Positions 51,076 through 60,328 are shown, counted from the first letter of the stretch. The stretch: DNA of 64,000 nt from DOZZ01 sp963792655 (GCA_963792655.1 CAWBWU010000004.1:124001-188000); one strand, 5' to 3'. The notes: generated from the sequence alone by a model not told the origin. Numbers and translations: made by a program.

Positions 51076-52325
51076 TCGCAACAGGTAGTCAGGCCGCAGG
51101 AACCTTCCGCCCGCTGCCGATGTTCTTGCTGCTGGCCGCGAGCGCAGTGCCAGCGGCAACCGGTGCGTCCTCAATCTTCTGGACCGCTCCGCTGATTCTG
51201 CTCGCGGCCATGATGATCGCCTGGGGCGCTGAAGCCGCCCAGTTCTTCATGGCGCAAGGCTTCGCGCTGGCGATTCTCGCGTGGCTGCAGACCTTACCGG
51301 AATTTGCAGTAGAAGCGGTGCTCGCCTGGCACCAGCAAACGGAACTGCTGCTCTCCAACCTTGCGGGCGCGCTGCAGATTCTGACCGGTCTCGGCTGGCC
51401 GATGATCTATGCCGCTGCCGCACACAAGAACCGCGGCGAGTCGAAACATGGCATGGGCCGCATTCGTTTAGGTGAAGAGCACGGCGTGCAGGTAGTGGGA
51501 TTGCTGCTTTGCTTGATGTACGGCTTCTTCGTATGGACCAAGGGATCGCTCAACCTGTTCGATTCCGTCGTGCTGATCGGTATTTATGCGGCGTACCTGG
51601 TCGTTCTTGGCAAACTGCCGGCGCAGAATAAAGAAGGCATTGAGGATCTTCCGCGTGTGCCCCGCACCATCGTCACCGCTTCCAAGCCGCTGCGCATCCT
51701 GGGGATCTCCGCCTTGTTCGTGTTGGGCGGCGCGCTCATCTACCTGGTAGCGGAGCCGTTTCTCGGCAGCGTGCTCGCCGTCTCGTCGGTGTTCGGTCTC
51801 GCGCCTTTCGTGGCCATTAAGTGGATCGCGCCGTTCGTATCCGAATTCCCGGAAAAAGTGTCTGCGCTGCAATGGGCGAGGAAACCTGAGGGCGGGGCAT
51901 CCATGGCGCTGATGAACATGGTTTCGAGCAACATCAATCAATGGACACTGCTGGCGGCCATGCTCCCGATCGTCTTATCGATCAGCCGCCGCTCCGCATC
52001 CGGCCTCGTCTTCGACGAACAGCAGAGCCTGGAACTGCTGATGACTCTCGGTCAGGCGCTTCTGGGCGCATTGTTCCTGGTGTCGATGGAGTTGGTGTGG
52101 TGGGAAGCGCTCGGTCTATTCGTGTTGTGGGTGGCGCAGTTCGTCGTATCCGTTGCGCCCGGCGGCACGCCGCTGATCATGCACTGGACAATTACCGGGA
52201 TTTACCTCGCATGGTCATCGGTCGAGGTAGTTCGGATGGTGTTGGGGTATCGTCCACCCGTTGCCTTCGCGAGCTTCGGTCGAGCCTGGCACATGCATGT
52301 GCGCGGCAGGGCGACCGCTCGTTAG
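51072..52325 (+). CDS. CaCA-superfamily (sodium/calcium exchanger-like) membrane protein
   Basis: 417 aa with about ten predicted membrane helices in two halves. Each half has an alpha-repeat-like block: QTLPEFAVEAVLAWHQQTELLLSNLAGAL (in part; about residues 73-100) and PFVSEFPEKVSALQW with ALMNMVSSNINQWTLL (about 252-290). The ..P E ... S N pattern is that of cation exchangers, with Glu at the ion site. A polar cytoplasmic loop separates the halves (KLPAQNKEGIEDLPRV). Transported ion unknown. Starts at TTG 51072 coupled to nadB. An alternative is an uncharacterised transporter distantly related to the exchangers. Confidence 0.78.
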   Translation: MIATGSQAAGTFRPLPMFLLLAASAVPAATGASSIFWTAPLILLAAMMIAWGAEAAQFFMAQGFALAILAWLQTLPEFAVEAVLAWHQQTELLLSNLAGALQILTGLGWPMIYAAAAHKNRGESKHGMGRIRLGEEHGVQVVGLLLCLMYGFFVWTKGSLNLFDSVVLIGIYAAYLVVLGKLPAQNKEGIEDLPRVPRTIVTASKPLRILGISALFVLGGALIYLVAEPFLGSVLAVSSVFGLAPFVAIKWIAPFVSEFPEKVSALQWARKPEGGASMALMNMVSSNINQWTLLAAMLPIVLSISRRSASGLVFDEQQSLELLMTLGQALLGALFLVSMELVWWEALGLFVLWVAQFVVSVAPGGTPLIMHWTITGIYLAWSSVEVVRMVLGYRPPVAFASFGRAWHMHVRGRATAR

Positions 52326-52729
52326 CTGCCTTCCTTCATCTGGCGCACGAACGAGAGAATATCGAACTTCTTCAGTTCGCGGTCAGGAAAGAAACTGTTG
52401 ATCGCGTCCTGTTCATCCTTAAAGATTTCGAAGATCGTCGCCAGCTTCGTCATCACCAGCAGTTCGATGTTGCGCCGGTTCAAGTTCAACAGCTTCGCCG
52501 CGCCGCCGCGCTTCTTGAACGCGGAAGCACACATCACCAGCGCACCCAGGCCGGAGCTATCGATATAGTCCACCTGCTGCATGTTCAGCACGAGCTTTTC
52601 TTTCGATTGCGCCTCAAGCCGGGCGATCATCTCGCGTAGCGTGGTGGCCTCCGAGCCAAGCGTGATGCGGCCCTTCAGGTCGAAAACGACAACCCCTTCG
52701 CGCTCGCGCTCGTGAACATCCAAACTCAT
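52322..52729 (-). CDS. STAS domain anti-sigma factor antagonist
   Basis: 135 aa SpoIIAA-like STAS protein. VVVFDLKGRITLGSEATTLREMI is the first strand-loop-helix, and the phosphorylatable serine lies in VDYIDSSGLGALVMC. The C-terminal part (ELKKFDILSFVRQMKEGS) extends about 20 residues beyond the domain. Such proteins release sigma factors by binding an anti-sigma kinase when dephosphorylated. The PP2C phosphatase at 4724 is a conceivable partner, although distant. Convergent with the transporter gene (4-base overlap) and divergent from crtB. Confidence 0.9.
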   Translation of the reverse strand: MSLDVHEREREGVVVFDLKGRITLGSEATTLREMIARLEAQSKEKLVLNMQQVDYIDSSGLGALVMCASAFKKRGGAAKLLNLNRRNIELLVMTKLATIFEIFKDEQDAINSFFPDRELKKFDILSFVRQMKEGS

Positions 52730-52807
52730 GCTCAGTCATCTTAACGTATTCGGTTGCACAGGCGATTTTTCAACATCACACTGAGTGCGCGTAACATCTA
52801 GGAACAC

Positions 52808-53812
52808 ATGCCTGCGCGGCGTGACGACATCTGGACGGAAGACGACTGGCGCAATCTGGAAATTGCGACCACGCGTGCGGTCATCGCTGCGCCTTCCGCC
52901 GATCAGGAACTGCTGGCTGTCGCCAGGCGTGCGCGAAATGTATTGCAGACGTTCAGCACCAGCTTCTTCATCGTCACGCGATTTCTGCCCCAGCGAAAGC
53001 GTCAGGATGTAGAGCTGATCTATGCCGCCGTGCGTTACCCGGATGAGATCGTCGACACATTCCCGCTCGGGTCTGGTGTGAAGAGACACATGCTGGAACG
53101 CTGGCGCAGTCACTACCTGAAAGCTCTTGGGGCCGGTAGCATCCGAGACGCGATCAATCATGGCGCGCCCTCTTTCGTCGCGGCCTTTGCGCAGTTGGTC
53201 GTGAGGCATGGGATTCCGTCCGACTACTACGAAGCCTTTCTCGATGCGATGACGATGGACGTCACGCCACGGCCTTACTCAACGCTTGATGACCTGATCG
53301 ATTCGTACGTGTACGGCAGCGCCATCGTGGTCGGATATTTCCTTGCGTACGTGTATGGACCAGGCGTAGAGGGCGACTTCTCACGCGCTCTGGAAGCTTC
53401 TCGCGATTTAGGAATTGCCCTGCAGCTAACCAACTTTCTGCGCGATGTGAAAGAAGACCAGCGGCGAGGCCGCGTCTACCTTCCCGCGGACATGCTTGCG
53501 GCAGAAGGCATCGGCAGGCCGAACCTTGCGGACCCGCGCGATCTGAACGGGTTGAACAAGGTGGTGCGGCGCGTCGCGGAAATTGCTGAAGGGCACTACA
53601 CGCTGGCCGCGAACAATGTAGACGCCTTCGCCGCAGATAGCCGGGTCGCCATCCAGGCGTGCATCGATGTGTACCGCCAGTTGAACGGCCGCATCGGACG
53701 CAGTCCCGAAGGCGTGCTGCATCGCGAAACAGTGCCGATGCGCGAGAAGCTGCGCGTGCTGCCTTCGAGCAAATACTGGCGGCTGCCGATGGCCTTCGCC
53801 GGGAGAATCTGA
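52808..53812 (+). CDS. crtB: Phytoene/squalene synthase family protein
   Basis: 334 aa head-to-head prenyl synthase. First aspartate-rich motif RYPDEIVDTF (about residues 76-85) and second motif ALQLTNFLRDVKEDQRRGRVYLP (about 213-235, in part), with the STSFFIVTRFLP substrate motif near 50. It should condense two prenyl diphosphates, most likely GGPP to phytoene, given the GGPP synthase and two desaturases downstream; a C30 product cannot be excluded. First gene of the carotenoid cluster, divergent from the STAS gene. Its stop overlaps the crtI start by one base (TGATG). Confidence 0.92.
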   Translation: MPARRDDIWTEDDWRNLEIATTRAVIAAPSADQELLAVARRARNVLQTFSTSFFIVTRFLPQRKRQDVELIYAAVRYPDEIVDTFPLGSGVKRHMLERWRSHYLKALGAGSIRDAINHGAPSFVAAFAQLVVRHGIPSDYYEAFLDAMTMDVTPRPYSTLDDLIDSYVYGSAIVVGYFLAYVYGPGVEGDFSRALEASRDLGIALQLTNFLRDVKEDQRRGRVYLPADMLAAEGIGRPNLADPRDLNGLNKVVRRVAEIAEGHYTLAANNVDAFAADSRVAIQACIDVYRQLNGRIGRSPEGVLHRETVPMREKLRVLPSSKYWRLPMAFAGRI

Positions 53813-55278
53813 TGCCGCCATCGCAAGTCGCGATCGTGGGCGCGGGCTTAGGCGGGCTGAGCGCCGCGATCCATCTGCGCATCGCCGGCCATGCCGTAAC
53901 GATGTTCGAAGCGAACGAACATGTGGGCGGCCGCGCCAACGTGATCTCGCGCGACGGTTTCCAGTGGGATACGGGGCCTTCACTGCTGAACTATCCCTGG
54001 GTCTTCGAAGAATTGTTCGCGGCGGCCGATCGCAAGCTCAGCGATTACGTGACGCTGCTGCCGGTTGACCCCACCGTGCAGTTCCGATGGCCGGACGGTA
54101 CGTCGTTCACTCTATCGAGCGACATGCGCAAGCTGCTCGAAGAGTGTGAACGGCTCGAGCCGGGTTCGCGCCCGCGCGTCCTCGCATACTTCCGGGACGC
54201 CGGCGCAAAGTATGATGCGGCCTTTGGCAAACTCGTCACGCGCAATGACGATCATGCCTGGCGCTGGCTCACGCGCCTGACTCCGCGCGAGATGGTGCAG
54301 AGCGGCGTCTGGCGATCGCTCGATTCAGAACTCGCGCGTTTCTTCCGCAGCCGGTATATTCGCGAAGCGCTCGGCTCTTATGCGATGTACCTGGGCGGGT
54401 CGCCCTATGAGTTGCCCGGGATCTTCAGCATTCTTCCTTACGGCGAACTCGCGCACGGGCTATGGCTGCCGAAGGGTGGTGTCTACGGGCTGGTGTGTGC
54501 GCTTTCGCGATTAGCGCGTGAGCTTGGAGTGAAGATCCACACCCGTACTCGCGTCGAAAAGATCATCGCCGAAAACGGAGTCGTGAAGGGCGTCCGCACC
54601 GGCGGCAAAGATCTGCCGTTCGCTTGCGTCGTGTCGAATGTCGACGTGCCGACGACGCAGTCGCAACTCCTGGGCCGCAATATCGCCAAGCCTCCACGTA
54701 TGACTCCGGGCGTCATGACGTTCTTCTGGGGCGTGCGCAAACGCCTGCCGGGAGTGAGCCACCACACGATCTTTCTCCCGGATAATTACAAGCTCGCGTT
54801 TGAACAGCTCTCGCGAGGCCGCCGCATTCCCGACGGTCTTCCTTTCTACATCAGCATCGCTTCCGAAACCGACCGCGAGCTTGCACCTGACGGGTGTTCG
54901 ACCATTTTCGTTCTGGTGCCGACGCCTGTCTTGAGCGAGATGGGCAACGCCGATTGGCCCGCGATCGTTGCCGACGTGAAAGCGCGAGTACTCGCGCGGT
55001 TGCGTGCTGAAGGCGTTGCAGTGGATGCAAGCGAGATCGTGATTGAAGAAGTCTGGACGCCCGAAGACTGGCGCGACCGCTTCGGACTTTACGATGGCTC
55101 AGCCTTCGGCGCTGCGCACACGCTGTTTCAGATGGGTCCGTTTCGCGACAGCAACCGCGACCGCGAGATCGCCGGCCTTTACTACACGGGCGCGGGCACC
55201 ACACCAGGCACAGGGATGCCGATGGTCGTGTTGGGCGGCAAGATGACCGCGGAAAGGATCGCGGCAGATGCACGTTGA
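53812..55278 (+). CDS. crtI: Phytoene desaturase-like carotenoid oxidoreductase 1
   Basis: 488 aa FAD-dependent CrtI-type desaturase. ATG 53812 gives VAIVGAGLGGLSAAIHLRIA (FAD, from residue 6), then EANEHVGGRANVIS, FQWDTGPSLLNYPWVFEELF, YLGGSPYELPGIFSILPY, GVYGLVCALSRLARELGVKI and the C-terminal FAD signature GLYYTGAGTTPGTGMPMV. It introduces conjugated double bonds into phytoene or a related carotene; how many cannot be read from sequence. Overlaps the alpha/beta hydrolase gene by 11 bases. Confidence 0.92.
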   Translation: MPPSQVAIVGAGLGGLSAAIHLRIAGHAVTMFEANEHVGGRANVISRDGFQWDTGPSLLNYPWVFEELFAAADRKLSDYVTLLPVDPTVQFRWPDGTSFTLSSDMRKLLEECERLEPGSRPRVLAYFRDAGAKYDAAFGKLVTRNDDHAWRWLTRLTPREMVQSGVWRSLDSELARFFRSRYIREALGSYAMYLGGSPYELPGIFSILPYGELAHGLWLPKGGVYGLVCALSRLARELGVKIHTRTRVEKIIAENGVVKGVRTGGKDLPFACVVSNVDVPTTQSQLLGRNIAKPPRMTPGVMTFFWGVRKRLPGVSHHTIFLPDNYKLAFEQLSRGRRIPDGLPFYISIASETDRELAPDGCSTIFVLVPTPVLSEMGNADWPAIVADVKARVLARLRAEGVAVDASEIVIEEVWTPEDWRDRFGLYDGSAFGAAHTLFQMGPFRDSNRDREIAGLYYTGAGTTPGTGMPMVVLGGKMTAERIAADAR

Positions 55279-56053
55279 GCGCTTCGGGCATGGACCGCGT
55301 CACTTCCTCGGCCTGCACGGATGGAACGGAACAGCCGCGGCGTTCCGGCCTCTGGTTCCGATGCTGCCTGACGACGTCACGCTTTGGGCGGCGGACCTGC
55401 CAGGTTGCGGCCGATCGGAACGCCCGCGCGACATGAGCATGGACGCCGTCATGGAAGAGGTGGAACGTCTCGCGCTGCGGTTGCCTGCGCCGCTCAACGT
55501 GATTGGAATTTGCAGCGGCGCCATTCCGGGCTTGCTGTTAGCGCAGCGCCAGCCCACGGTGATCGCGCACCTCGCGATGATCGATGCGTTTGCGTTCGTG
55601 CCGTGGTACTTCCGCGTTTTCACCATGCCGGCGGGGAAGCTCGCTTACTTCACAGCATTTGCGAACCCTGTGGGCCGCCTCATCGCGAACCTCTCGCTTC
55701 GTGCAAAGCGAGCCGAGAACACCGACTTGACAGCAGGCTTCCGCGACACAGATCACGAGATGAACCTGGCTTACCTCCGCATGTTTGAACAGGCCGGAGA
55801 TTCGATGCAGTGGAGCTTGATCGAAACGCCGGTGGACTTGCTCTATGGCGAGCGAACTTTCGCGGCAGTGCGCCAGAGCATTCCGCTGTTCCAAAGACGT
55901 TTGAATGTGCGGCGCGTAGATTGTTTGCGCGGAGCGGGCCATCTGCCGCTCCTCGAAGCGACAGAACAGATCGGCAGCTTGCTCTTCGCGAGCCAGCATT
56001 CAGGAGAGAACTTGTGGCCAACGCCTCACCCCTCAACCAATATCGCCAACTGA
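55268..56053 (+). CDS. Alpha/beta hydrolase in carotenoid cluster
   Basis: 261 aa alpha/beta fold. Oxyanion-hole block FLGLHGWNGTAAAFRPLVPML, ADLPGCGRSERP, the nucleophile elbow GICSGAIPGLLL (Ser in G-I-C-S-G), a cap region (about 120-190) and a late His in LRGAGHLPLLEATE with an acidic residue in LLYGERTFAA. All three catalytic elements seem present. Substrate unknown. It lies between crtI and the GGPP synthase, overlapping both by 11 and 40 bases, so it must be expressed with them. Possible roles: hydrolysis or acyl transfer on carotenoid esters or precursors. Confidence 0.88.
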   Translation: MHVERFGHGPRHFLGLHGWNGTAAAFRPLVPMLPDDVTLWAADLPGCGRSERPRDMSMDAVMEEVERLALRLPAPLNVIGICSGAIPGLLLAQRQPTVIAHLAMIDAFAFVPWYFRVFTMPAGKLAYFTAFANPVGRLIANLSLRAKRAENTDLTAGFRDTDHEMNLAYLRMFEQAGDSMQWSLIETPVDLLYGERTFAAVRQSIPLFQRRLNVRRVDCLRGAGHLPLLEATEQIGSLLFASQHSGENLWPTPHPSTNIAN

Positions 56054-56922
56054 TCGAAACCGGGTTGCGAACCCACCTGCCGCTGGGAGGTCCACGCTGC
56101 TCTCCGGCACTGAATGCTGCAATCGAGTACGCGATCTTTCCCGGCGGTAAGCGGCTGCGGCCCGCGCTCGCGCTGCTCAGTGCAGAGGCGGCGGGCGGCA
56201 CTGCGCGGCAGGCTCTTCCGGCCGCATGCGCCATTGAGTATCTGCACACCAGTTCGCTGATCGTCGATGACTTGCCCGCAATGGACGACGCCGATCTGCG
56301 GCGCGGCCGCTTGTCGCTGCATCTGCGTTTTGGCGAAGACATTGCACTACTCGCGGCGCTGGCATTGTTGAACCGCGCCTATGCGATCTTCGGCTCGCGG
56401 CCTGCGCTCATTGCCGAAGCTGCGTCCTGCATCGGAGAGCGCGGCATGATCGGTGGGCAATCTGTCGACTTGCAGGAGAAAGCTACCGATTTCGAACGCC
56501 GCAACCAGAAGACAACGGCATTGATGCGGCTTACGCTGACTGCCGGAGCGCTCGCGAGCAATGCGGACTCCGTCGCGGTGAGTACGCTGGCTCATGTGGG
56601 TTCCGTACTTGGTGAGGCGTATCAGATTTACGACGACATGCTCGATGCGTTCAGCCCGCGCGAGGCAACGGGTAAGACTGCCGGGCAAGATGAACGGCAT
56701 CATCGCCCCACTCATGTCGAGGCGCGTGAGCAGGGGAGTTGCACCGAACAAGTGCAACGCTTGCTCGATCATGCCAAGGCGAAGCTTCTGCATACGTTTG
56801 GTGCGACGCCCGCGGTGTGCGCATTGAACGCGGCAATCGATGCGCTGGTGCCCGCGTTGCCCGCTGTGCCGGCTATTGTTCGCAGCGCGGGCGCGTCATT
56901 GACTGCAACTGCGCGGCCTTGA
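56014..56922 (+). CDS. crtE: Polyprenyl (geranylgeranyl) diphosphate synthase
   Basis: 302 aa trans-prenyltransferase. GTG 56014 is chosen because aggagag lies 6 bases upstream, although it lies inside the previous gene. FPGGKRLRPALALLSAEA, first aspartate-rich motif SLIVDDLPAMDDADLRRGRL (DDxxxxD), GQSVDLQEKATDF, and the second motif YQIYDDMLDAFS. The spacing of the first motif with two residues inserted and small residues ahead of it is typical of bacterial FPP/GGPP synthases. In this cluster GGPP for crtB is the sensible product. Stop overlaps the next TTG by 4 bases. Confidence 0.92.
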   Translation: MANASPLNQYRQLIETGLRTHLPLGGPRCSPALNAAIEYAIFPGGKRLRPALALLSAEAAGGTARQALPAACAIEYLHTSSLIVDDLPAMDDADLRRGRLSLHLRFGEDIALLAALALLNRAYAIFGSRPALIAEAASCIGERGMIGGQSVDLQEKATDFERRNQKTTALMRLTLTAGALASNADSVAVSTLAHVGSVLGEAYQIYDDMLDAFSPREATGKTAGQDERHHRPTHVEAREQGSCTEQVQRLLDHAKAKLLHTFGATPAVCALNAAIDALVPALPAVPAIVRSAGASLTATARP

Positions 56923-58382
56923 AGCGCGCGGTCATCATTGGCGGCGGACTCGGCGGGCTTGCTGCGTCGCTGCGGTTATCGCGCGCTGGTTGGCACGTGA
57001 CGGTCTGCGAGGCCGGCGAGCGCATGGGCGGCAAGATGAACCGCTGGTCTGCCGGTGGGTTCACGTTCGACACGGGCCCTTCGCTCATCACCATGCCCTG
57101 GGTCTTCGAAGAGACCTTCGCGCAAGCAGGTGGCGCGTTGCAGGACCACGCGCAACTGCTACCTCTTGAGACGCTCGCGGAATATCGTTACGACGATGGC
57201 ACGCGCCTCACGCATTCGCCCCATTTGCCTGATTGGCTGGGAACCATTGATCGGGTCGCGCCGGAAGATCGCGGCGGCTTCTTCGATTTCATGCGGCTCG
57301 GCGCACGCCTTTACGAAGTCTCGCGCCGTACGTTCTTGACCAACACTCCTTATCAGCGGCCTACCCGCGAGAGCGCGGCAGTCTTTCGCGACTTCCCATT
57401 GCGGCACGCGTGGGGTAACTATCACGCTGCGGTGGCCGCGCATTTTAAAAGCCCTTACCTGACGCAGCTCTTTGACCGCTACCCGACGTACGTGGGGTCG
57501 TCGCCGTATCGTTCGCCCGCAACACTCGCGGTCATTCCTTACATCGAGTATGCGTTCGGCGGCTATGCGGTGCGCGGCGGGTTGTATCGCATTGTCGAAG
57601 GTTTGGTCGCGCTTGCTGAACGGAACGGTGTCGAACTTCGCACCAACGCACGAGTGTCAGCAATCGAGCATGCGCGTGGAGAGGTTTCGGGAGTGCGGCT
57701 GGAGTGCGGTGAAGGCATCGTCGCCGATGCAGTTGTGATGAACGGCGACGCCGCGCGTACCGGTCAGTTGCTGGGTGATCCCTCGGCCGCTGCGCCACAG
57801 AGTGCAACGCACAGGTCGATGTCGGGGTTCGTCATGCTTTGCGGTGTGGGCCGCAAGCTGCCTGACCTCACACAGCACACGGTCTGCTTCAGCGCAGATT
57901 ACCGCAACGAGTTTGACACTCTATTCGCGAAGCAAAGCTTTCCGGAAGATCCGACCGTGTATGTGAACGCGCCCAGCCGCGGCGATGCATCGGTTGCGCC
58001 GCCGGGAGGCGAGACACTATTCATCATGGCCAATGCTCCGGCAACGGAAGAGCCGTGGGAGGCAGCGCAAATCGAAAGCGCGCGTTCGCGTGTGTTCGCA
58101 CGGCTGCGCAAAAGCGGCTTCCCGGATATCACCAAAGACATTCGCGTGAGCGACGTATGGACGCCGCAGCGGATTGCCTCCACGTACGATGCGCCGGGCG
58201 GATCGATCTACGGAACCGATTCGCACGGATGGAAGAATGCGTTTCTGCGGCCGCCAAATCGCAACGCGCGAGTTCGCGGGCTTTATCATGTTGGCGGCAG
58301 CACGCACCCGGGAGGCGGTACTCCGACCGTTCTTCTCTCGGCCAAGATTACTTGCGAGTTGATTGCGCGTGACACGCGGTAG
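56919..58382 (+). CDS. Phytoene desaturase-like carotenoid oxidoreductase 2 (CrtD/CrtN-like)
   Basis: 487 aa, paralogue of the first desaturase: AVIIGGGLGGLAASLRLSRA, CEAGERMGGKMNRWS, FTFDTGPSLITMPWVFEETF, YVGSSPYRSPATLAVIPYIE, GLYRIVEGLVALAERNGVEL and the final GLYHVGGSTHPGGGTPTVLL. The THPGGGxP end is common in CrtD and other late-acting members, so it may add a 3,4-double bond after the CruF hydration or another modification; this is inference. Starts at TTG 56919, overlapping the GGPP synthase stop (TTGA). Overlaps cruF by 20 bases. Confidence 0.9.
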   Translation: MKRAVIIGGGLGGLAASLRLSRAGWHVTVCEAGERMGGKMNRWSAGGFTFDTGPSLITMPWVFEETFAQAGGALQDHAQLLPLETLAEYRYDDGTRLTHSPHLPDWLGTIDRVAPEDRGGFFDFMRLGARLYEVSRRTFLTNTPYQRPTRESAAVFRDFPLRHAWGNYHAAVAAHFKSPYLTQLFDRYPTYVGSSPYRSPATLAVIPYIEYAFGGYAVRGGLYRIVEGLVALAERNGVELRTNARVSAIEHARGEVSGVRLECGEGIVADAVVMNGDAARTGQLLGDPSAAAPQSATHRSMSGFVMLCGVGRKLPDLTQHTVCFSADYRNEFDTLFAKQSFPEDPTVYVNAPSRGDASVAPPGGETLFIMANAPATEEPWEAAQIESARSRVFARLRKSGFPDITKDIRVSDVWTPQRIASTYDAPGGSIYGTDSHGWKNAFLRPPNRNARVRGLYHVGGSTHPGGGTPTVLLSAKITCELIARDTR

Positions 58383-59070
58383 CCTCTCGCGCATCGTGCT
58401 GCGAGTGCTGATCACGATCTACGCCGTTCTATGGCTGGGCGCGATCGCGAATCACATCTTGAACGGCGGCAGCAACGCCGGAAGAGAGTGGGCGCCGCCC
58501 GCATTCCTGCTGATTGCTTCGTCGATCACGCTCATCGCCGGGCGGCGCGACCTTCGTGGGATGGCCGCTGCGTTTGGGATCGGCCTATTGGCGGAGATGA
58601 TCGGCGTCCTCACCGGGTTCCCGTTTGGACCATATCGTTACAGCACGGTGCTGGGGCCGTCGCTCGCCAGCGTCCCGATTGTGATGGCGGGCGCCTGGAT
58701 GATCCTGATCGGGTATGTGCGGCAGATGGGTTTGTCGATTCGCCTTGCCGCCATGTGGATGGCCTGTATTGACCTCATCATCGAGCCGCTCGCCGCGAAC
58801 CAGCTTGCGTTCTGGCGATGGCAGGGTCAAGGCATCTGGTACGGCGCGCCCTACACAAATTTCATTGGTTGGTATCTGGTCAGCGTTGTCATCCTGCACG
58901 CTGCAGGCAAACCGGCTGCGCGCAACAGCATCGTGTTCGCGGTTGGTTTAACCATTCAACTGTTCTTCACCGTGCTCGCCGTGATCTACGGCCTGTACCC
59001 GGCGGTCGCTGTCGGCGTGGCGCTATGCGCGCTGGGACTAGCGCGATGGATGATGCTGGCCGAAGCGTAA
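58363..59070 (+). CDS. cruF: CruF-like carotenoid 1,2-hydratase (DUF422)
   Basis: 235 aa integral membrane protein with about seven hydrophobic helices. Hallmarks: LAEMIGVLTGFPFGPYRYST, LASVPIVMAGAWMI, ACIDLIIEPLAANQLAFWRW and IWYGAPYTNFIGWYLVS. The family hydrates the 1',2' end of acyclic carotenes (gamma-carotene, bisanhydrobacterioruberin), giving a tertiary alcohol. With CrtB and two desaturases this points to a hydroxylated acyclic carotenoid. The start is TTG 58363; GTG 58369 is an equal alternative. Last gene of the cluster, convergent with the VOC gene. Confidence 0.9.
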   Translation: MRVTRGSLSRIVLRVLITIYAVLWLGAIANHILNGGSNAGREWAPPAFLLIASSITLIAGRRDLRGMAAAFGIGLLAEMIGVLTGFPFGPYRYSTVLGPSLASVPIVMAGAWMILIGYVRQMGLSIRLAAMWMACIDLIIEPLAANQLAFWRWQGQGIWYGAPYTNFIGWYLVSVVILHAAGKPAARNSIVFAVGLTIQLFFTVLAVIYGLYPAVAVGVALCALGLARWMMLAEA

Positions 59071-59081
59071 CGCCGCGCTGA

Positions 59082-59432
59082 TTACTCGCTCCACACGGCG
59101 AGCGCGTTGCCGCTCGGATCGGTGAAGTGAAAGCGCTTGCCGCCGGGGAACGTGAATGTCGGTTTGATGATCTTGCCGCCGGCTTCCACCACCTTCACTT
59201 CCATGGCCGGCAGATTCGCGGAATAGATGACCACCAGCGGTCCATACCCTTGCATCTCCTGCACAGCGAAGAAGCCGCCGGAGATCCGCCCATCGTGAAA
59301 GCTGGTGTAGTCGGGCCCCCAGTCTTCAAACTTCCAGCCGAACACAGTGGAGTAGAACTCCTTGGTGCGCGGCAAGTCCTTTGACGGGAACTCGATGTAG
59401 TCGATACGGCGATCATTGGCGATGTTGCTCAT
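59082..59432 (-). CDS. VOC family protein (glyoxalase-like)
   Basis: 116 aa single-module VOC protein of the type with KEFYSTVFGWKFEDWGPDY near the start, GRISGGFFAVQ, LVVIYSANLPAMEVKVVEAG and HFTDPSGNALAVW at the end. This short form is common in soil bacteria and is usually annotated as glyoxalase/bleomycin resistance protein; the reaction is unknown. Convergent with cruF (11 bases) and divergent from the Tat-exported protein at 59490. Confidence 0.88.
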   Translation of the reverse strand: MSNIANDRRIDYIEFPSKDLPRTKEFYSTVFGWKFEDWGPDYTSFHDGRISGGFFAVQEMQGYGPLVVIYSANLPAMEVKVVEAGGKIIKPTFTFPGGKRFHFTDPSGNALAVWSE

Positions 59433-59489
59433 GAGGGCTCCCGAACTTTCTATCGTAGCTTGGGCAAATCTCGGATATTATCGATCCGT

Positions 59490-60326
59490 ATGAATCCCTT
59501 TGATCGTCGTCAGTTCCTGATGGCCAGCCTGGCTGCCACGGCTCTTCCGCAGCTTCGCGCGCAGACTCCGAAACGCTCCGATGATGGGCCGATACGCCTT
59601 AGCGTCGCGACCTACTCGATGCGTAAGTTTCCGCGCGACAAGACGATCGCAATGATCAAGCAGATCGGCGCGAAGTATGTCGACATCAAGGAATTCCATC
59701 TTCCTTACAAAGACTCGCCCGAGCAGCTTGCAGCGGGCCGCAAAGAGTTCGACGACGCCGGGCTGACTGTGGTCGGCGGCGGCAACATCTCGCTCCAGAA
59801 GAACGACGACGCCGATCTGCGCAAGTACTTCGATTACGCGAAAGCATGCCGGTTTCCGATGATGATCATCGCGCCCACGCCCGAGACGCTCCCCAAGATC
59901 GAAAAGCTGGTAAAGGAGTACAACATCAAAGTCGCTCTGCATAACCACGGGCCTGAAGATAAACACTTCCCCACGCCGCAAAGCGTGCTCGAAGCCGTAA
60001 AGAACATGGACCCGCGTGTTGGACTCTGCTGTGATCTGGGGCACACGGCGCGCACCGGAAAAGACGTTGTCGGTTCACTTGCGGAAGCTGGGCCGCGGCT
60101 GCTCGAGGTCCACATTAAAGACCTGGCGAACTTTGAATCGCGCGACAGTCAGGTCATCGTGGGAAAGGGCATCATGCCCATCCCTGCCATCTTCCGGCAA
60201 CTCATAAAGATGAATTACCCGGGCGTCGTGTCGCTGGAGTACGAAATCGACGCGGATGACCCGCTGCCCGGCATGTTGCAATCGTTCGCTTATATGCGTG
60301 GCGTGATTGCCGGCATGAACGCATAA
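59490..60326 (+). CDS. Tat-exported sugar phosphate isomerase/epimerase-like protein
   Basis: 278 aa AP endonuclease family 2 TIM barrel. ATG 59490 opens a twin-arginine signal (FDRRQFLMASLAATALPQLRAQ, in part), so it is folded before export to the periplasm. LSVATYSMRKFPRDKTIAMI, KYVDIKEFHLPYK, KVALHNHGPEDKHF, GLCCDLGHTARTG, RLLEVHIKDLANF and VSLEYEID carry the His/Glu/Asp metal ligands of the family. Exported members are frequent in Acidobacteriota and Planctomycetota and act on sugars or keto-sugars, like the DUF1080 protein at 3771. Substrate unknown. Followed after 2 bases by a thioesterase gene. Confidence 0.9.
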   Translation: MNPFDRRQFLMASLAATALPQLRAQTPKRSDDGPIRLSVATYSMRKFPRDKTIAMIKQIGAKYVDIKEFHLPYKDSPEQLAAGRKEFDDAGLTVVGGGNISLQKNDDADLRKYFDYAKACRFPMMIIAPTPETLPKIEKLVKEYNIKVALHNHGPEDKHFPTPQSVLEAVKNMDPRVGLCCDLGHTARTGKDVVGSLAEAGPRLLEVHIKDLANFESRDSQVIVGKGIMPIPAIFRQLIKMNYPGVVSLEYEIDADDPLPGMLQSFAYMRGVIAGMNA

Positions 60327-60328
60327 GA

